A stretch of DNA of 64,000 nt from Nonomuraea fuscirosea. GTDB taxonomy: Bacteria; Actinomycetota; Actinomycetes; Streptosporangiales; Streptosporangiaceae. The notes below the pieces were generated by a model. The model was given only the letters and a program-made list of their open reading frames with translations. It searched no databases and was not told the origin of the DNA. Location: assembly GCF_003001935.1 (NCBI RefSeq), contig NZ_PVNG01000013.1, forward strand, positions 248,001-312,000, written 5' to 3'. This document shows positions 32,872-40,782 of the stretch, piece by piece (the first letter of the stretch is position 1; each line of letters opens with the position of its first letter). Position numbers and translations under genes: made by a program.

Positions 32872-34116
32872 TCAGCGGAGGGGGTCGAAGTCGGCCAGGG
32901 CGGCGGGCTGCTTGCCGGTGGTGATCTGCTCGGCCAGCAGCCGGCCGGTGATCGGGCCGTGGGCCATGCCCCACATGCCGTGCCCGCCCGCGACGTACAC
33001 GGTGGGGGCGATCGTCGCGCCGACCAGCGGCCGTCCGTCCGGGGTGACGGGGCGGGGGCCGACCCAGACGTCGGTACGCTCCTCCCAGCGCACCCCGCGC
33101 AGCAGCGGCTCGGCGGAGGCGATGATGGCGTCCAGCCGGGCGGGCACCTGCGGGGCGTCGGGGTCGCGGAACTCCATCGTGCCCGCCACCCGCAGCCCGT
33201 CGCGGTACGGCGTGCAGGCGACCCGCACGTCGGGCAGGTAGATCGGGCCGGGCACCGGGTGGTCGACCGGCACGGTGAAGGAGTAGCCGCGGCCCGCCCG
33301 CACCGGCACACGCACGCCCCACTGCCTGGCCAGGCGCGGCAGCCAGGCGCCGGTGGCCAGCACCACCGCGTCGGCGGACAGCACCGTGCCCTTGGCGGAG
33401 CGGACGACGGCCTTCCTGTCGTCGGTGCGCACCTCGTCGACCTCGACGGCGTACACGGTCGCGCCGCGCTTCATCACGGCCTGGCCCAGGGCGTGCACGA
33501 ACGCGCCCGGGTCGACGTAACGCTGCCCGTCGAGGCGTACGCCCGCCGTCAGCGCCTCGCCGGCCAGCGGGACCTGCTCGGCCAGCCGGTCCCGGTCGAG
33601 CACGGTGTGCTCGACCCGCTGCCCGGCGTCCTGGAGCCGGCGCAGCTCGCGCAGCAGGCTACCGGCCTGGCGCGGCGTGCGGAACGCGGCGGTGATGGGC
33701 GCCGCGACGACGGGCGCGGACACGCCGTTGGCGGCGAGCACCTCGTACGCCTCGACGGCCTCGTCGTTGAGCGGCAGGTTGGCCCGCGCCGCGCGGGTCC
33801 ACGACGCCCACCGGCTGTTGGCGGCGAACCGGGCCAGGAACGCCCACAGGCCGGGGTCGAGGCTGGCGGGCACGTGCAGCGGCGCCGCCGGGTTGAGCAG
33901 CGAGCGCAGGCCGTAACGCAGCACGGCGGGCTCGTTGAGCGGGACGGCCAGGCCCGGCGCGATCCAGCCGGCGTTGCCCCAGGACGCGCCGGCCGCCACG
34001 CCGCCGCGGTCGACCACGTCGACCCGCACGCCACGCTCCTGCAGGAACCAGGCGGTCGACAGGCCCACGATGCCCGCGCCCACCACGACCACCGACCGCG
34101 GCCAGTTGCCGCTCAT
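32872..34116 (-). CDS. dadA: FAD-dependent D-amino acid dehydrogenase (DadA-like)
   Basis: Oxidises D-amino acids to 2-oxo acids, passing electrons to the respiratory chain. The 414-residue protein begins with the FAD-binding motif VVVGAGIVGLSTAWFLQERG, has SWGNAGWIAPG, typical of DadA, and the C-terminal GPRPVTPDGRPLVG and YVAGGHGMWGMAHGP signatures. ATG at 34116 has GGAGG 5 nt upstream. It follows a PucR regulator gene on the same strand, with two matched inverted repeats in between, so PucR-controlled expression is likely. DadA-type enzymes feed on D-Ala and related products of cell-wall turnover. Confidence 0.9.
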   Translation of the reverse strand: MSGNWPRSVVVVGAGIVGLSTAWFLQERGVRVDVVDRGGVAAGASWGNAGWIAPGLAVPLNEPAVLRYGLRSLLNPAAPLHVPASLDPGLWAFLARFAANSRWASWTRAARANLPLNDEAVEAYEVLAANGVSAPVVAAPITAAFRTPRQAGSLLRELRRLQDAGQRVEHTVLDRDRLAEQVPLAGEALTAGVRLDGQRYVDPGAFVHALGQAVMKRGATVYAVEVDEVRTDDRKAVVRSAKGTVLSADAVVLATGAWLPRLARQWGVRVPVRAGRGYSFTVPVDHPVPGPIYLPDVRVACTPYRDGLRVAGTMEFRDPDAPQVPARLDAIIASAEPLLRGVRWEERTDVWVGPRPVTPDGRPLVGATIAPTVYVAGGHGMWGMAHGPITGRLLAEQITTGKQPAALADFDPLR

Positions 34117-34185
34117 GACGTCCTCCAACGCTCCAGGTGATTACCGCTGCCGTGGACAGCATCACCCCGGCGGCGGCCGGCGGCG

Positions 34186-34202
34186 TTGTGGGCGGACGAC
34201 AA
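34186..34202 (-). promoter_or_regulatory. Inverted repeat TTGT-N9-ACAA, site 1
   Basis: TTGTGGGCGGACGACAA, 69 bp before the dehydrogenase start codon. It matches site 2 at 14 of 17 positions and is 31 bp (three helical turns) from it, centre to centre. Probable regulator-binding site, most simply for PucR. Confidence 0.6.
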
Positions 34203-34216
34203 TCGCGGCGCCGCCG

Positions 34217-34233
34217 TTGTGGACGGGCTACAA
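34217..34233 (-). promoter_or_regulatory. Inverted repeat TTGT-N9-ACAA, site 2
   Basis: TTGTGGACGGGCTACAA overlaps the last two codons and stop of the PucR gene. Paired with site 1 at 34186-34202. Confidence 0.6.
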
Positions 34234-35793
34234 CCGGAGTTCGTCCTCCATGGCCGCCAGCATGATCGTCATGGCCAGCCGCTGGCGGGCGTCGTCGAGG
34301 TCGAGCGGGGTGAGCTCGGCCATCTTGCGCAGCCGGTTGCGGACGGTGTTGGGATGCACCTGGAGGCGCTCGGCCGCCAGGGTGAGGTCCCCCTGGGACT
34401 CCAGCCAGGCCCGCAGCGTGGGGACGAAACGGGTGCCGTGCCAGGTGTCGTGCCGCAGCAGCGTGCTGACCGGCCCGCGCGCGGGCGTCCTGCCGGTCCG
34501 CGCGGCGGCGCGGAGCCGGCGCAGCAGCAGGTCGTCCCAGGACTCGTCATAGGCGGGCGGGACGGAGCCGGGTGCGGCGCTCTCATGCAGTGCCAGGCAC
34601 TCGTCCGCCTCCTGGCGGCCGGCGGGCAGCTCCGCCACCTCGGCGGGCGCGCCGATCCCGGCCGCGACGCGGACCCAGGCGGGCAGTTCGGCGCGCAGCG
34701 CGGTGATCCACTGCCGGGCCGCGCCGGCCTCTTCCGCGCGCAGGACGGTGTAGAGCGTGTCGCCGAGCAGCGCGCTGCGTCCCGGCCGCGACCAGCCGAA
34801 GCCGGTGGTGGCCTGCTCGAAGGCGAGCAGCAGCGCGGCGTGCCGGTCGTCGGCGGTGTCGGCGCGTACGGCGATGACGCGCAGCCCCTGCGGCGCCAGG
34901 CCCAGCCGGCTGGCCGTCGTCGCGGCGTCGGCGCTGCCCTCCAGCAGCCGGATGACCAGGTCGGACTCCACCTGCCGTTCGAGGTCGGCGCTGGCGCGGG
35001 AGCGCAGCAGGTGCAGGGCGACGGTACGCGCGCCGTCGGCCAGGGCGCGGCGGTGGGCGCCGGTCAGCGGACTGGCGCAGCCGATCCACACCGAGCCCAG
35101 GAGTTCGCGGCCGGCCCGGACCGCCACCACCATCCGCCCGGTCAGGCCGTTCGCGGCGTCGGCGGGCACGAACACGGGCTCGTCCGTCGCCGCCAGGTGC
35201 GCGAACACGCCCCGCCGCTGCAGCAGCTCGCGCAGCCGGTCGGGGACGCGCCGGCCGAGGATGGTCTCCAGCCTGGCCGGATCGCCGCCCTCCTGGGAAC
35301 GGGAGTAGGCGAGCACCCGCGAGTGCCGGTCCTCGATGGTGACCGCGCCTCCGACCACGTCGGCCAGGTTGTCGGCCAGGGCGAACAGGTCGGTCGGGCC
35401 CCGGCCCGAGGCGGTCTCGCGGCTCTCCAGCACCAGGCCGTACACCATGCCGGCCAGCTGGCTCCACGAGACGGCGGGGTCGGCCAGCAGCACGGCCACT
35501 CCGTGCCGGTCGCCGAGCGCGGCGGCCTCCCGTTCGAGGTCTCCCTCCTCTCCGGCGGCGGCCGCCTCGGGGCGGACCAGGACCGCCGTGGCCTTGGCCG
35601 CGGCCGCCCACCGTACGGCCTCGCCGAGGCCGGGAGCACCGACGGCCAGCAGCAGGTCGCCCGCGGCGTGGCGGTCGGCGGTCTCCGGCATCGCCACGCC
35701 GCGCAGCCACATCGTGCGCGCCTCGGGACGGCCGCACAGGCGCACGCCGTAGCCGCCGAGCACGTTCACCAGACGGTCCAATGTGATCATCAT
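34228..35793 (-). CDS. PucR-family transcriptional regulator
   Basis: A 521-residue activator/repressor: N-terminal PucR sensory domain (about 1-125, MWLRGVAMPETADRHAAG), a middle GGDEF-like/CdaR region (VRVAAGIG), and a C-terminal Fis-type HTH (LTLAAERLQVHPNTVRNRLR). Family members control purine or amino acid catabolism. It precedes the DadA gene by 111 bp on the same strand, hence control of D-amino acid oxidation is likely. Two adjacent ATG codons (35793, 35790) follow GGAG. Confidence 0.92.
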   Translation of the reverse strand: MMITLDRLVNVLGGYGVRLCGRPEARTMWLRGVAMPETADRHAAGDLLLAVGAPGLGEAVRWAAAAKATAVLVRPEAAAAGEEGDLEREAAALGDRHGVAVLLADPAVSWSQLAGMVYGLVLESRETASGRGPTDLFALADNLADVVGGAVTIEDRHSRVLAYSRSQEGGDPARLETILGRRVPDRLRELLQRRGVFAHLAATDEPVFVPADAANGLTGRMVVAVRAGRELLGSVWIGCASPLTGAHRRALADGARTVALHLLRSRASADLERQVESDLVIRLLEGSADAATTASRLGLAPQGLRVIAVRADTADDRHAALLLAFEQATTGFGWSRPGRSALLGDTLYTVLRAEEAGAARQWITALRAELPAWVRVAAGIGAPAEVAELPAGRQEADECLALHESAAPGSVPPAYDESWDDLLLRRLRAAARTGRTPARGPVSTLLRHDTWHGTRFVPTLRAWLESQGDLTLAAERLQVHPNTVRNRLRKMAELTPLDLDDARQRLAMTIMLAAMEDELRL

Positions 35794-35808
35794 CAGCTCC
35801 GGGTCGCC

Positions 35809-35839
35809 GGAAGGGGGCGGGGGCTCCCCGCCCCCTTCC
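35809..35839 (-). terminator. Perfect 14-bp-stem hairpin
   Basis: Arms GGAAGGGGGCGGGG and CCCCGCCCCCTTCC enclose a 3-nt loop. It lies between the DksA-like stop (35846) and the PucR start (35793) and should end transcription of the upstream gene. Confidence 0.75.
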
Positions 35840-35845
35840 GTGAGG

Positions 35846-36187
35846 TCAGGCGGCTTCGCGCCGCCGCTGGCAGTCGATGCAGGTACGGGCCAGCGGCCGG
35901 ACCTTGAGCCGCTCGAACGGGATGGCCCTCTCGCAGTTGGCGCAGCGGCCGTACTCGCCGTTCGTCAGCCTGGCGAAGGCCTGGGACAGCTCGGCGATGG
36001 CCCGCTCGGCGGTGGTGATCGAGACGATCAGCTCCTGCCAGGTGCCGTCGGCGCCGCTGCCGTCCTGCTCCTGGACGCGGAGGCTGCTCAGTTGTCTCGT
36101 CCGCTGCTCCAGCTGCTCCTCCAGGTCCTGGCGGAGCGCCTGGAGCTGGACGGTGCTGAGGTGTGGCGTCGTGTGACTGTCGGTCAT
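35846..36187 (-). CDS. DksA/TraR-type zinc-finger protein
   Basis: A 113-residue protein: an N-terminal coiled-coil (residues about 13-60, LQALRQDLEEQLEQRTRQLS), then a four-Cys zinc finger, CANCERAIPFERLKVRPLAR followed by TCIDC. The layout is that of DksA/TraR proteins that enter the RNA polymerase secondary channel, but the coiled-coil tip lacks an obvious DxxDxA motif, so ppGpp-linked activity is uncertain. AAGGACC precedes the ATG. The MreB-like gene is upstream on the same strand, separated by a hairpin. Confidence 0.88.
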   Translation of the reverse strand: MTDSHTTPHLSTVQLQALRQDLEEQLEQRTRQLSSLRVQEQDGSGADGTWQELIVSITTAERAIAELSQAFARLTNGEYGRCANCERAIPFERLKVRPLARTCIDCQRRREAA

Positions 36188-36229
36188 GACCAGGTGGTCC
36201 TTTCTGCGAAGGGTATGCGTCACGTACGT

Positions 36230-36248
36230 GCGGGGCGAGGTGCCCCGC
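36230..36248 (-). terminator. Small hairpin between MreB-like and DksA-like genes
   Basis: GCGGGGC and GCCCCGC arms with a 5-nt loop (GAGGT), 28 bp past the MreB-like stop. It may terminate or attenuate transcription into the DksA-like gene. Confidence 0.5.
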
Positions 36249-36276
36249 CCGCGAAGGTGTCCCGCGTCGCGGCCGG

Positions 36277-37053
36277 TCAGCGGGTGGACAGGGTCAGGCC
36301 GGAGGCCAGCTCCGGTTGCAGGCAGAGCCGCATCAGGCCGCGGATGGTGGCGTGCTGCGGCTGGGGCGCCGCGCTGACCGGCAGCCGCAGCGCGGCGCGC
36401 AGCCGGCGCAGTAACAACTCCTGCTGCGCACCACCGCCCGTCACCAGCAGCCCCCTGGCTTGCGCGGCCGGGCGCGCGTCCTCGGGCAGGCGGCGTCGCA
36501 GGCTCGCCGTCATGTCGACGACGCTCTCCAGCGCGTACGCGGCCAGCCCCGCGCCGGTCGTGGCACTGAGCTGGAGTGCCGCCGCGTCCGTCACGACTCC
36601 CGCGCGGATCACCACGGCCTCGACGATGCCCGCCCCGACGTCCAGCAGCAGGCAGGGACGCGGATCGAGCACGTCGATGCCGACGCCGACGGCGGCTGCC
36701 AGCGGCTCTTCCACCAGCCGCACCTCGCAGCCGGCGACGTCGGCGACCGCGGCCCGGACCGCCGCCCGGTCGCTGGGCGAGGCCGCCACCGGCACCCCGG
36801 CCAGCACCTGCTCCAGCGGCCGGGTGTCGTAGTGGCGGGTGTCCTGCACCGCCATGCGCACCAGCCGGAGGCAGGCGCCCGGGTCGGCCACCATGCCGTG
36901 CCGGATGGGCGAGGCCACGTCGGTCCGGCCGGAGCCGGGCGAGCGCCGCACGATGGCCGACGGCCGGTCGGCGATGGCTTGCCCGCCCGCGGCCAGCGAC
37001 CGCGTCCGGGCGGTGCCCAGGTCGAGCGCCAGAAAGCGCCGAGCCGGACTCAT
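36277..37053 (-). CDS. Short MreB/Hsp70-like actin-fold protein
   Basis: A 258-residue ASKHA-fold protein: phosphate-1 motif LALDLGTARTR at the N terminus, phosphate-2 LLLDVGAGIVEAVVI about residue 133, and adenosine motif GLLVTGGGAQQ about residue 203. The pattern GMVADPGACLRLVRM and EEPLAAAVGVGIDV resemble MreB/Mbl. It is about 80 residues shorter than MreB. ATG at 37053 is preferred because GGGGAG lies 7 nt upstream; the in-frame extension is low-complexity and unlikely to be coding. It may be a structural paralogue of actinomycete Mbl; no mreCD genes are nearby. Confidence 0.78.
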   Translation of the reverse strand: MSPARRFLALDLGTARTRSLAAGGQAIADRPSAIVRRSPGSGRTDVASPIRHGMVADPGACLRLVRMAVQDTRHYDTRPLEQVLAGVPVAASPSDRAAVRAAVADVAGCEVRLVEEPLAAAVGVGIDVLDPRPCLLLDVGAGIVEAVVIRAGVVTDAAALQLSATTGAGLAAYALESVVDMTASLRRRLPEDARPAAQARGLLVTGGGAQQELLLRRLRAALRLPVSAAPQPQHATIRGLMRLCLQPELASGLTLSTR

Positions 37054-37465
37054 CCCGCACTCCCCCGCGCCGCCGGACGGAACCGTACGGCAGGGGCATC
37101 GGCCGGGTGGAGCCGTGCGACACCCGCGCCTGCCAGGCGGAACCGGGCGGGGCGGGTGCCGGGATGCGCGGGCTTCCGGCGCGGATGAACTGGGACAGAG
37201 GCGACAACAGCCATGACGATGATCGACTCCTGACAACGTCAGCGGAACGGCGGCAGGCCGGAGCGGCCCCGTACGTGGGGGCGCTGGACGCAGGGACGAC
37301 CTGCCCGTTTCTCCTGCCGGGGATGACGGCCGCGTGACGGCTTCACGGCGCGGCGGCACACCTGCGGACGGACACCGTCCAAGGCGTCAGGTGAGCGTGC
37401 GCGCAGCGCGCGTCACCGGACCCCGCGGCGCTGGTGGCGGCGGACTCCGGTGCGGAAGACGTCGG
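37054..37465. other. Stretch without a supported gene
   Basis: About 410 bp upstream of the MreB-like gene. Open frames exist on both strands but none has a ribosome site with a plausible product. Short inverted repeats are present (for example GGACGG-ACA-CCGTCC near 37368). It probably holds the MreB-like promoter, which I cannot place. Confidence 0.5.
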
Positions 37466-37855
37466 TTACGCCTGCGGCGGGCTGCGCGATCCCGCGGTGC
37501 GGTGCGCCAGTTGCTGGGGATCGCGGCGCGTGTCCGCGTCGGATCCGGGCGCCGGCAGCAGGGCCAGGTGGGCGAGGTCGGCCTGGCGCTCGCCGCGCAG
37601 GGGCGGCCAGAGCGACAGCACGTGGTGCTCGCGGGCGCTGCCCGCCTGCGGCGGCAGGCTGGACAGGTCGGTGCCGGATCCGCCCGCGCTCCACACGGGG
37701 CCGGCGGCCGAGGACTGCGCGGCCGCCGCGACGGCGTTGCTCGCCGGGGCGGTGGCGCTGGCCACGACCAGGGACAGCAGGACCAGGACCATCGCGCCGA
37801 CATGCGCGATGGACCCTTGTGGTGTTCTCCACGGTCCCGTCATACGGCCGACCAT
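37466..37855 (-). CDS. Hypothetical exported protein
   Basis: A 129-residue product of no recognised family. ATG at 37855 has GAGG 8 nt upstream; ATG at 37843 is a second option. A hydrophobic, Ala-rich helix (about residues 15-42, including AMVLVLLSLVVASATAPA) looks like a signal peptide, and the rest is Pro/Arg/Gly-rich with little predicted structure. Overlaps the 3' end of the next small frame by 16 bp. Existence is plausible, not proven. Confidence 0.45.
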   Translation of the reverse strand: MVGRMTGPWRTPQGSIAHVGAMVLVLLSLVVASATAPASNAVAAAAQSSAAGPVWSAGGSGTDLSSLPPQAGSAREHHVLSLWPPLRGERQADLAHLALLPAPGSDADTRRDPQQLAHRTAGSRSPPQA

Positions 37856-38055
37856 AGCCCAGACCTCGGGAAAAGGCATGTCCATTGCCGCCCGGCGACG
37901 GAACCACCCGCTCGGCCGACGCCGGAAACGGCGCGGGCGTCGCGGAAGCAGGGCAGGGAGAGCTCGAACGGCACCGCGAGGGCGGCGTAGCCGCGGTCGG
38001 CCCCCAGGCGCTCGATCGTGACCTTCTGCGTCAGCGGCACGACGTTCCCGTTCAT
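37840..38055 (-). CDS. Hypothetical small protein
   Basis: A 71-residue frame starting at ATG 38055, beginning NGNVVPLTQKVTIERLGADR. The first 45 residues have normal composition; the last 25 look random. It is 38 bp after the HEAT-repeat gene on the same strand, which makes cotranscription possible. No strong ribosome site and no known family. Confidence 0.35.
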   Translation of the reverse strand: MNGNVVPLTQKVTIERLGADRGYAALAVPFELSLPCFRDARAVSGVGRAGGSVAGRQWTCLFPRSGLWSAV

Positions 38056-38093
38056 CCGAGCGCCCGGCTGACCCCGCGCCGGGGCGGGCATGC

Positions 38094-38774
38094 TCAGGCG
38101 GAGCCGCGCAGCTCGTTCAGCCGTTCCTCGGCGAACGAGCGGATCTCCTCTTCCTCGACCATGACCGCGTGCTCCAGCAGGTTGGTGTCCTGCTCGTCGG
38201 ACAGGCTCGCGGCGGCCGCCGTCGCGAACAGCCGGCTCACCGCGTCGCCGTCCTCCAGCCGGTGGACGATGCCGGTCAGGTCGGGCTCGTCGCCGTCCTG
38301 GCGGATCAGCCACTCGGTCAGGTCCTTGAGCTGCCCGGGCGGCAGGCAGGCCGCTCCCGCCTCAAGCTGCTCGATCGACGCCTCGGTCAGGAATTCGAGC
38401 GCCTTCCAGCGGACCCCGCTCTCGGGATCGTGGCTGAGCTCGATCACCCGGGCGATGAGGGGCCCGTGCCGCTCGTCGGCGATCACCAGCGCCGCCGCGA
38501 CGGCGTCGTACCGTACGCTGCGGATCGGGTGGGACAGCAGCGGCGGCAACTCCTCGACCAGCGGCGCGGCGAGGTCGGTGAGCTCGGACAGCAGCCAGGC
38601 CGCCGTCGGCAGGATCCGGTCGTCGCCGCTGTGCAGCAGCCTGACCAGGTTCTGGACGGGGAATCCCGCGTACAGCTCGCTGAGCAGATCGTTGGCCGCC
38701 GGGCCCACGAGGTCGGCGTCGCCCGGATGCGCGAGGATGCGCTCGATCAGATCCTCGCCCGTCTGCGTCGGCAT
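38094..38774 (-). CDS. HEAT-repeat protein downstream of a type VII-like protein
   Basis: A 226-residue acidic protein of alpha-helical repeats (NDLLSELYAGFPVQNLVRLL, AAWLLSELTDLAAPLVEELP, SVRYDAVAAALVIADERHGP), typical of HEAT/ARM folds. ATG at 38774 overlaps the stop of the 367-residue secretion-like protein gene by a few bases short of contact (5 bp gap), and AGGAGG lies 11 nt upstream. Proteins of this kind sometimes serve as immunity or chaperone partners for secreted proteins encoded just upstream; that is only a contextual suggestion. Confidence 0.8.
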   Translation of the reverse strand: MPTQTGEDLIERILAHPGDADLVGPAANDLLSELYAGFPVQNLVRLLHSGDDRILPTAAWLLSELTDLAAPLVEELPPLLSHPIRSVRYDAVAAALVIADERHGPLIARVIELSHDPESGVRWKALEFLTEASIEQLEAGAACLPPGQLKDLTEWLIRQDGDEPDLTGIVHRLEDGDAVSRLFATAAAASLSDEQDTNLLEHAVMVEEEEIRSFAEERLNELRGSA

Positions 38775-38779
38775 GGGCT

Positions 38780-39883
38780 CTACCACCTCCTGTTCTTCTT
38801 CTGCTGCTCCCACTCGGCGTCAGTAGGGTAGCGGTCGGCTTGGGCCTGTGAGCTGCTGTTGTACGTGCCGCCGCTGGACTGGCCACCGCCGTAGGGGTCC
38901 TGGTCGTACTGCCGTTTACGAATGCTCTCGTCCAGATCGCGCAGCGCCTTCTCTTCTCTCTTGATCCGCTCGGCGTGCCCGACCTCGTAGCCCTTCCTCT
39001 GCTCCTCCGCCTTCCTGGCCTTGATGCTCTTCTCCAACATAGCCTTGGCCTTCTTGGCCTCCGCCTCGGTCATGCCCTTGGCGCTGCTGGGCGGATCGCC
39101 GTGGATCCTTCCGTCGTGGCGCGAGCCCTGGCCCGAGTTGCGGGAGAAGAAACCGCCGCTCCCCCGGTCGCTACCCCGGCCGCCGCTCCCTCTGCCGTTG
39201 TCCCGGCCGCGCCTGTTGTTGCGGCCCATCTTGGCGATGCCGTCCTTGACGGAACGGGGGCCGGTCGGGTTGCGCAGGCCGGACGGCCGCAGCGGGACCG
39301 CGCCGCGCGGGCCGGCCGCGGCCAGGCGGGGCCCTGGGGGCCGCAGGTCGTCCAGGATGCGGCGCATCGGCTCGGTGACCCGGCGGCGCACGATGGGGGC
39401 GATCACCTTGCCGGTGCCCTCGCTGCCCTCGCGCAGGATCTTCCTGACCGCCTGGCGCGAGGCCAGGATCCGGGCCGTCGCGACGGTCGCGCCGACCGCC
39501 CCGCCGAACGCCAGCGCCTTGGCCACCCCGACCGCGGTGAACACCGCCTGCGTGCCCGCTGCCACCTTCACCGCCGACACCACGGTGGCGGTGCCGTCCA
39601 GGGCCGCCGGCATCACCCGCATCGCCGCGTTCGCCTGCGCGACATGGCCGCCCTGGGCGCCGGTCCTGTTCCAGTGCGTCTCCATGCCGGCGGCGGACTG
39701 GCCACGGTAGACCTGCTGCGTGTTGCGGACCGCCGCGTCGGCGCCGCCCGCAGCCGGGGCCGTACCGGACTGCGCCGTACGCGCGGCGTTCCCCTCGGCC
39801 CTGACCTCGTCCTCGTTCATGTTCGGCCAGGGGCCGAGCATCTGCATGATCCCGGCCGCCGCCGGGGGAAGGACTACAGCCAT
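38780..39883 (-). CDS. WXG100-like type VII secretion-associated protein
   Basis: A 367-residue protein. The N-terminal ~140 residues resemble the helical domain of WXG100-like secreted proteins (GPWPNMNEDEVRAEGNAA, YRGQSAAGMETHWNRTG), followed by an Ala/Val-rich hydrophobic region (FTAVGVAKALAFGGAVGATV, residues about 128-150). Then come a long Gly/Arg/Ser-rich disordered part and a highly charged helical segment (KKAKAMLEKSIKARKAEEQR). ATG at 39883 overlaps the upstream small gene by 10 bp. No enzyme motif is recognised in the C-terminal part, so toxin activity cannot be claimed. Confidence 0.7.
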   Translation of the reverse strand: MAVVLPPAAAGIMQMLGPWPNMNEDEVRAEGNAARTAQSGTAPAAGGADAAVRNTQQVYRGQSAAGMETHWNRTGAQGGHVAQANAAMRVMPAALDGTATVVSAVKVAAGTQAVFTAVGVAKALAFGGAVGATVATARILASRQAVRKILREGSEGTGKVIAPIVRRRVTEPMRRILDDLRPPGPRLAAAGPRGAVPLRPSGLRNPTGPRSVKDGIAKMGRNNRRGRDNGRGSGGRGSDRGSGGFFSRNSGQGSRHDGRIHGDPPSSAKGMTEAEAKKAKAMLEKSIKARKAEEQRKGYEVGHAERIKREEKALRDLDESIRKRQYDQDPYGGGQSSGGTYNSSSQAQADRYPTDAEWEQQKKNRRW

Positions 39884-40194
39884 GACCGGTCGAGCGCCTG
39901 GACGCTCTCGTTGCTCGCGGCCTCGCCCTCCTGCGTGTTCCGCATCACCGCGTGCAGGTTGTCGCCGGTGCCGGCGATCGTCCCCGACAGCCCGTCGAGC
40001 GCGGCCATCGACACCGCGCGGCACTCGGCGTACACGCTGGTGAACATGCCGAACAGACCGTCGTCCCCGAACGAGGACACCCCGTCGCCGCGCTCCTTCA
40101 TCGGCGAGAGCGCGGCGTCGTAGTCCTCACCGTGGGCCCTGATCCGGGTGGCCTGTTGCCCCACCGCCCCCAAGGCGATCTCGAGTCCCGTCAT
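39874..40194 (-). CDS. Small WXG100/EspC-like protein
   Basis: A 106-residue protein, mostly helical, with the size and helix-turn-helix pattern of WXG100/EspC proteins (AALDGLSGTIAGTGDNLHAV, then MRNTQEGEAA). No strict WxG, so family placement is tentative. ATG at 40194; a GTG at 40215 would add seven residues. It is encoded just ahead of the 367-residue secretion-like protein with a 10-bp overlap and likely forms its partner. Divergent from the YbaB genes. Confidence 0.68.
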   Translation of the reverse strand: MTGLEIALGAVGQQATRIRAHGEDYDAALSPMKERGDGVSSFGDDGLFGMFTSVYAECRAVSMAALDGLSGTIAGTGDNLHAVMRNTQEGEAASNESVQALDRSWL

Positions 40195-40287
40195 GGCGCA
40201 GCACGATATCGTCACTTGTCAGGATCTTCATGATTTTTGTTGTTCATGAGACGTAAATCTCCGTGTAAAAACGCGGCCGGGTGTGTC

Positions 40288-40293
40288 TAGACT
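40288..40293 (+). promoter_or_regulatory. Candidate -10 element TAGACT
   Basis: TAGACT 38 bp before the first YbaB-like start, in the AT-rich divergent gap 40195-40331. The same hexamer serves the LacI gene at 49318. No good -35 is visible. Confidence 0.4.
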
Positions 40294-40331
40294 GGTCGGC
40301 CGTCCGCTCTCCTCACCGCCGGAGGTCCGAC

Positions 40332-40721
40332 ATGCGGCCACCCACACCCGACAACGACGATGAATACCTGCTCGAATACTTCGCCCAGGGCCAGCGGGTC
40401 ATCCGCGACCTCCGGGAGGCGCAGGCCGCCATGCGGCGGGTTGAGGGTGTGGCCAGGAGCAAGGACGGGCTGATCGAGGCGGCCGCCGTCGGCGAGGGCG
40501 AGCCGACCCGGCTGCGCATCGACCCGAGGGCGCTGCGGCTCGAAGAGGCGGCGCTCGCCCGCGAGGTGACCGCCGTGCTCCGGGCGGCGCAGGACGAGGC
40601 GGCGCGCAAGGCGCAGGAGATCGCGGACGCGGCCGAGGGCGCCGCCACTCTCCCCCAGCCGCTCGACGAGACGTTCGTCCGCGGCCGGGTCGAGCAGGTC
40701 GCCCGCGACCTGCTCGGATGA
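40332..40721 (+). CDS. YbaB/EbfC family protein, copy 1
   Basis: A 129-residue nucleoid-associated-type protein. It has an N-terminal helix (RVIRDLREAQAAMRRVEG), the central beta hairpin (KDGLIEAAAVGEGEPTRLRI) and a long C-terminal helix (VTAVLRAAQDEAARKAQEIA), as in YbaB/EbfC. ATG at 40332 follows GGAGG by 7 nt. In actinomycetes such non-recF-linked YbaB genes often occur beside WXG-type genes, as here. DNA binding is expected from the family but the role in this setting is unknown. Confidence 0.82.
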   Translation: MRPPTPDNDDEYLLEYFAQGQRVIRDLREAQAAMRRVEGVARSKDGLIEAAAVGEGEPTRLRIDPRALRLEEAALAREVTAVLRAAQDEAARKAQEIADAAEGAATLPQPLDETFVRGRVEQVARDLLG

Positions 40722-40782
40722 CCGCGCCCTGATGACCCGCCCCATCTCGTACGGCCCGCTCGTCGGGCACGGAGGAAGCAGC

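Noticed and set aside
36277..37359. Longer form of the MreB-like protein starting near 37359
   Set aside because: The extra ~100 residues are Arg/Pro/Ser-rich low complexity; a strong ribosome site precedes ATG 37053, which begins right at the actin-fold motif.
37334..37990. Plus-strand frame of about 218 codons opposite the small exported protein
   Set aside because: Arg/Gly-rich without a ribosome site or domain; the minus-strand frame has a better start and a signal-like helix.
38780..39110. Calling the charged C-terminal region of the WXG-like protein a toxin domain
   Set aside because: No catalytic motif or known toxin family could be recognised; the region may be a plain disordered or coiled tail.
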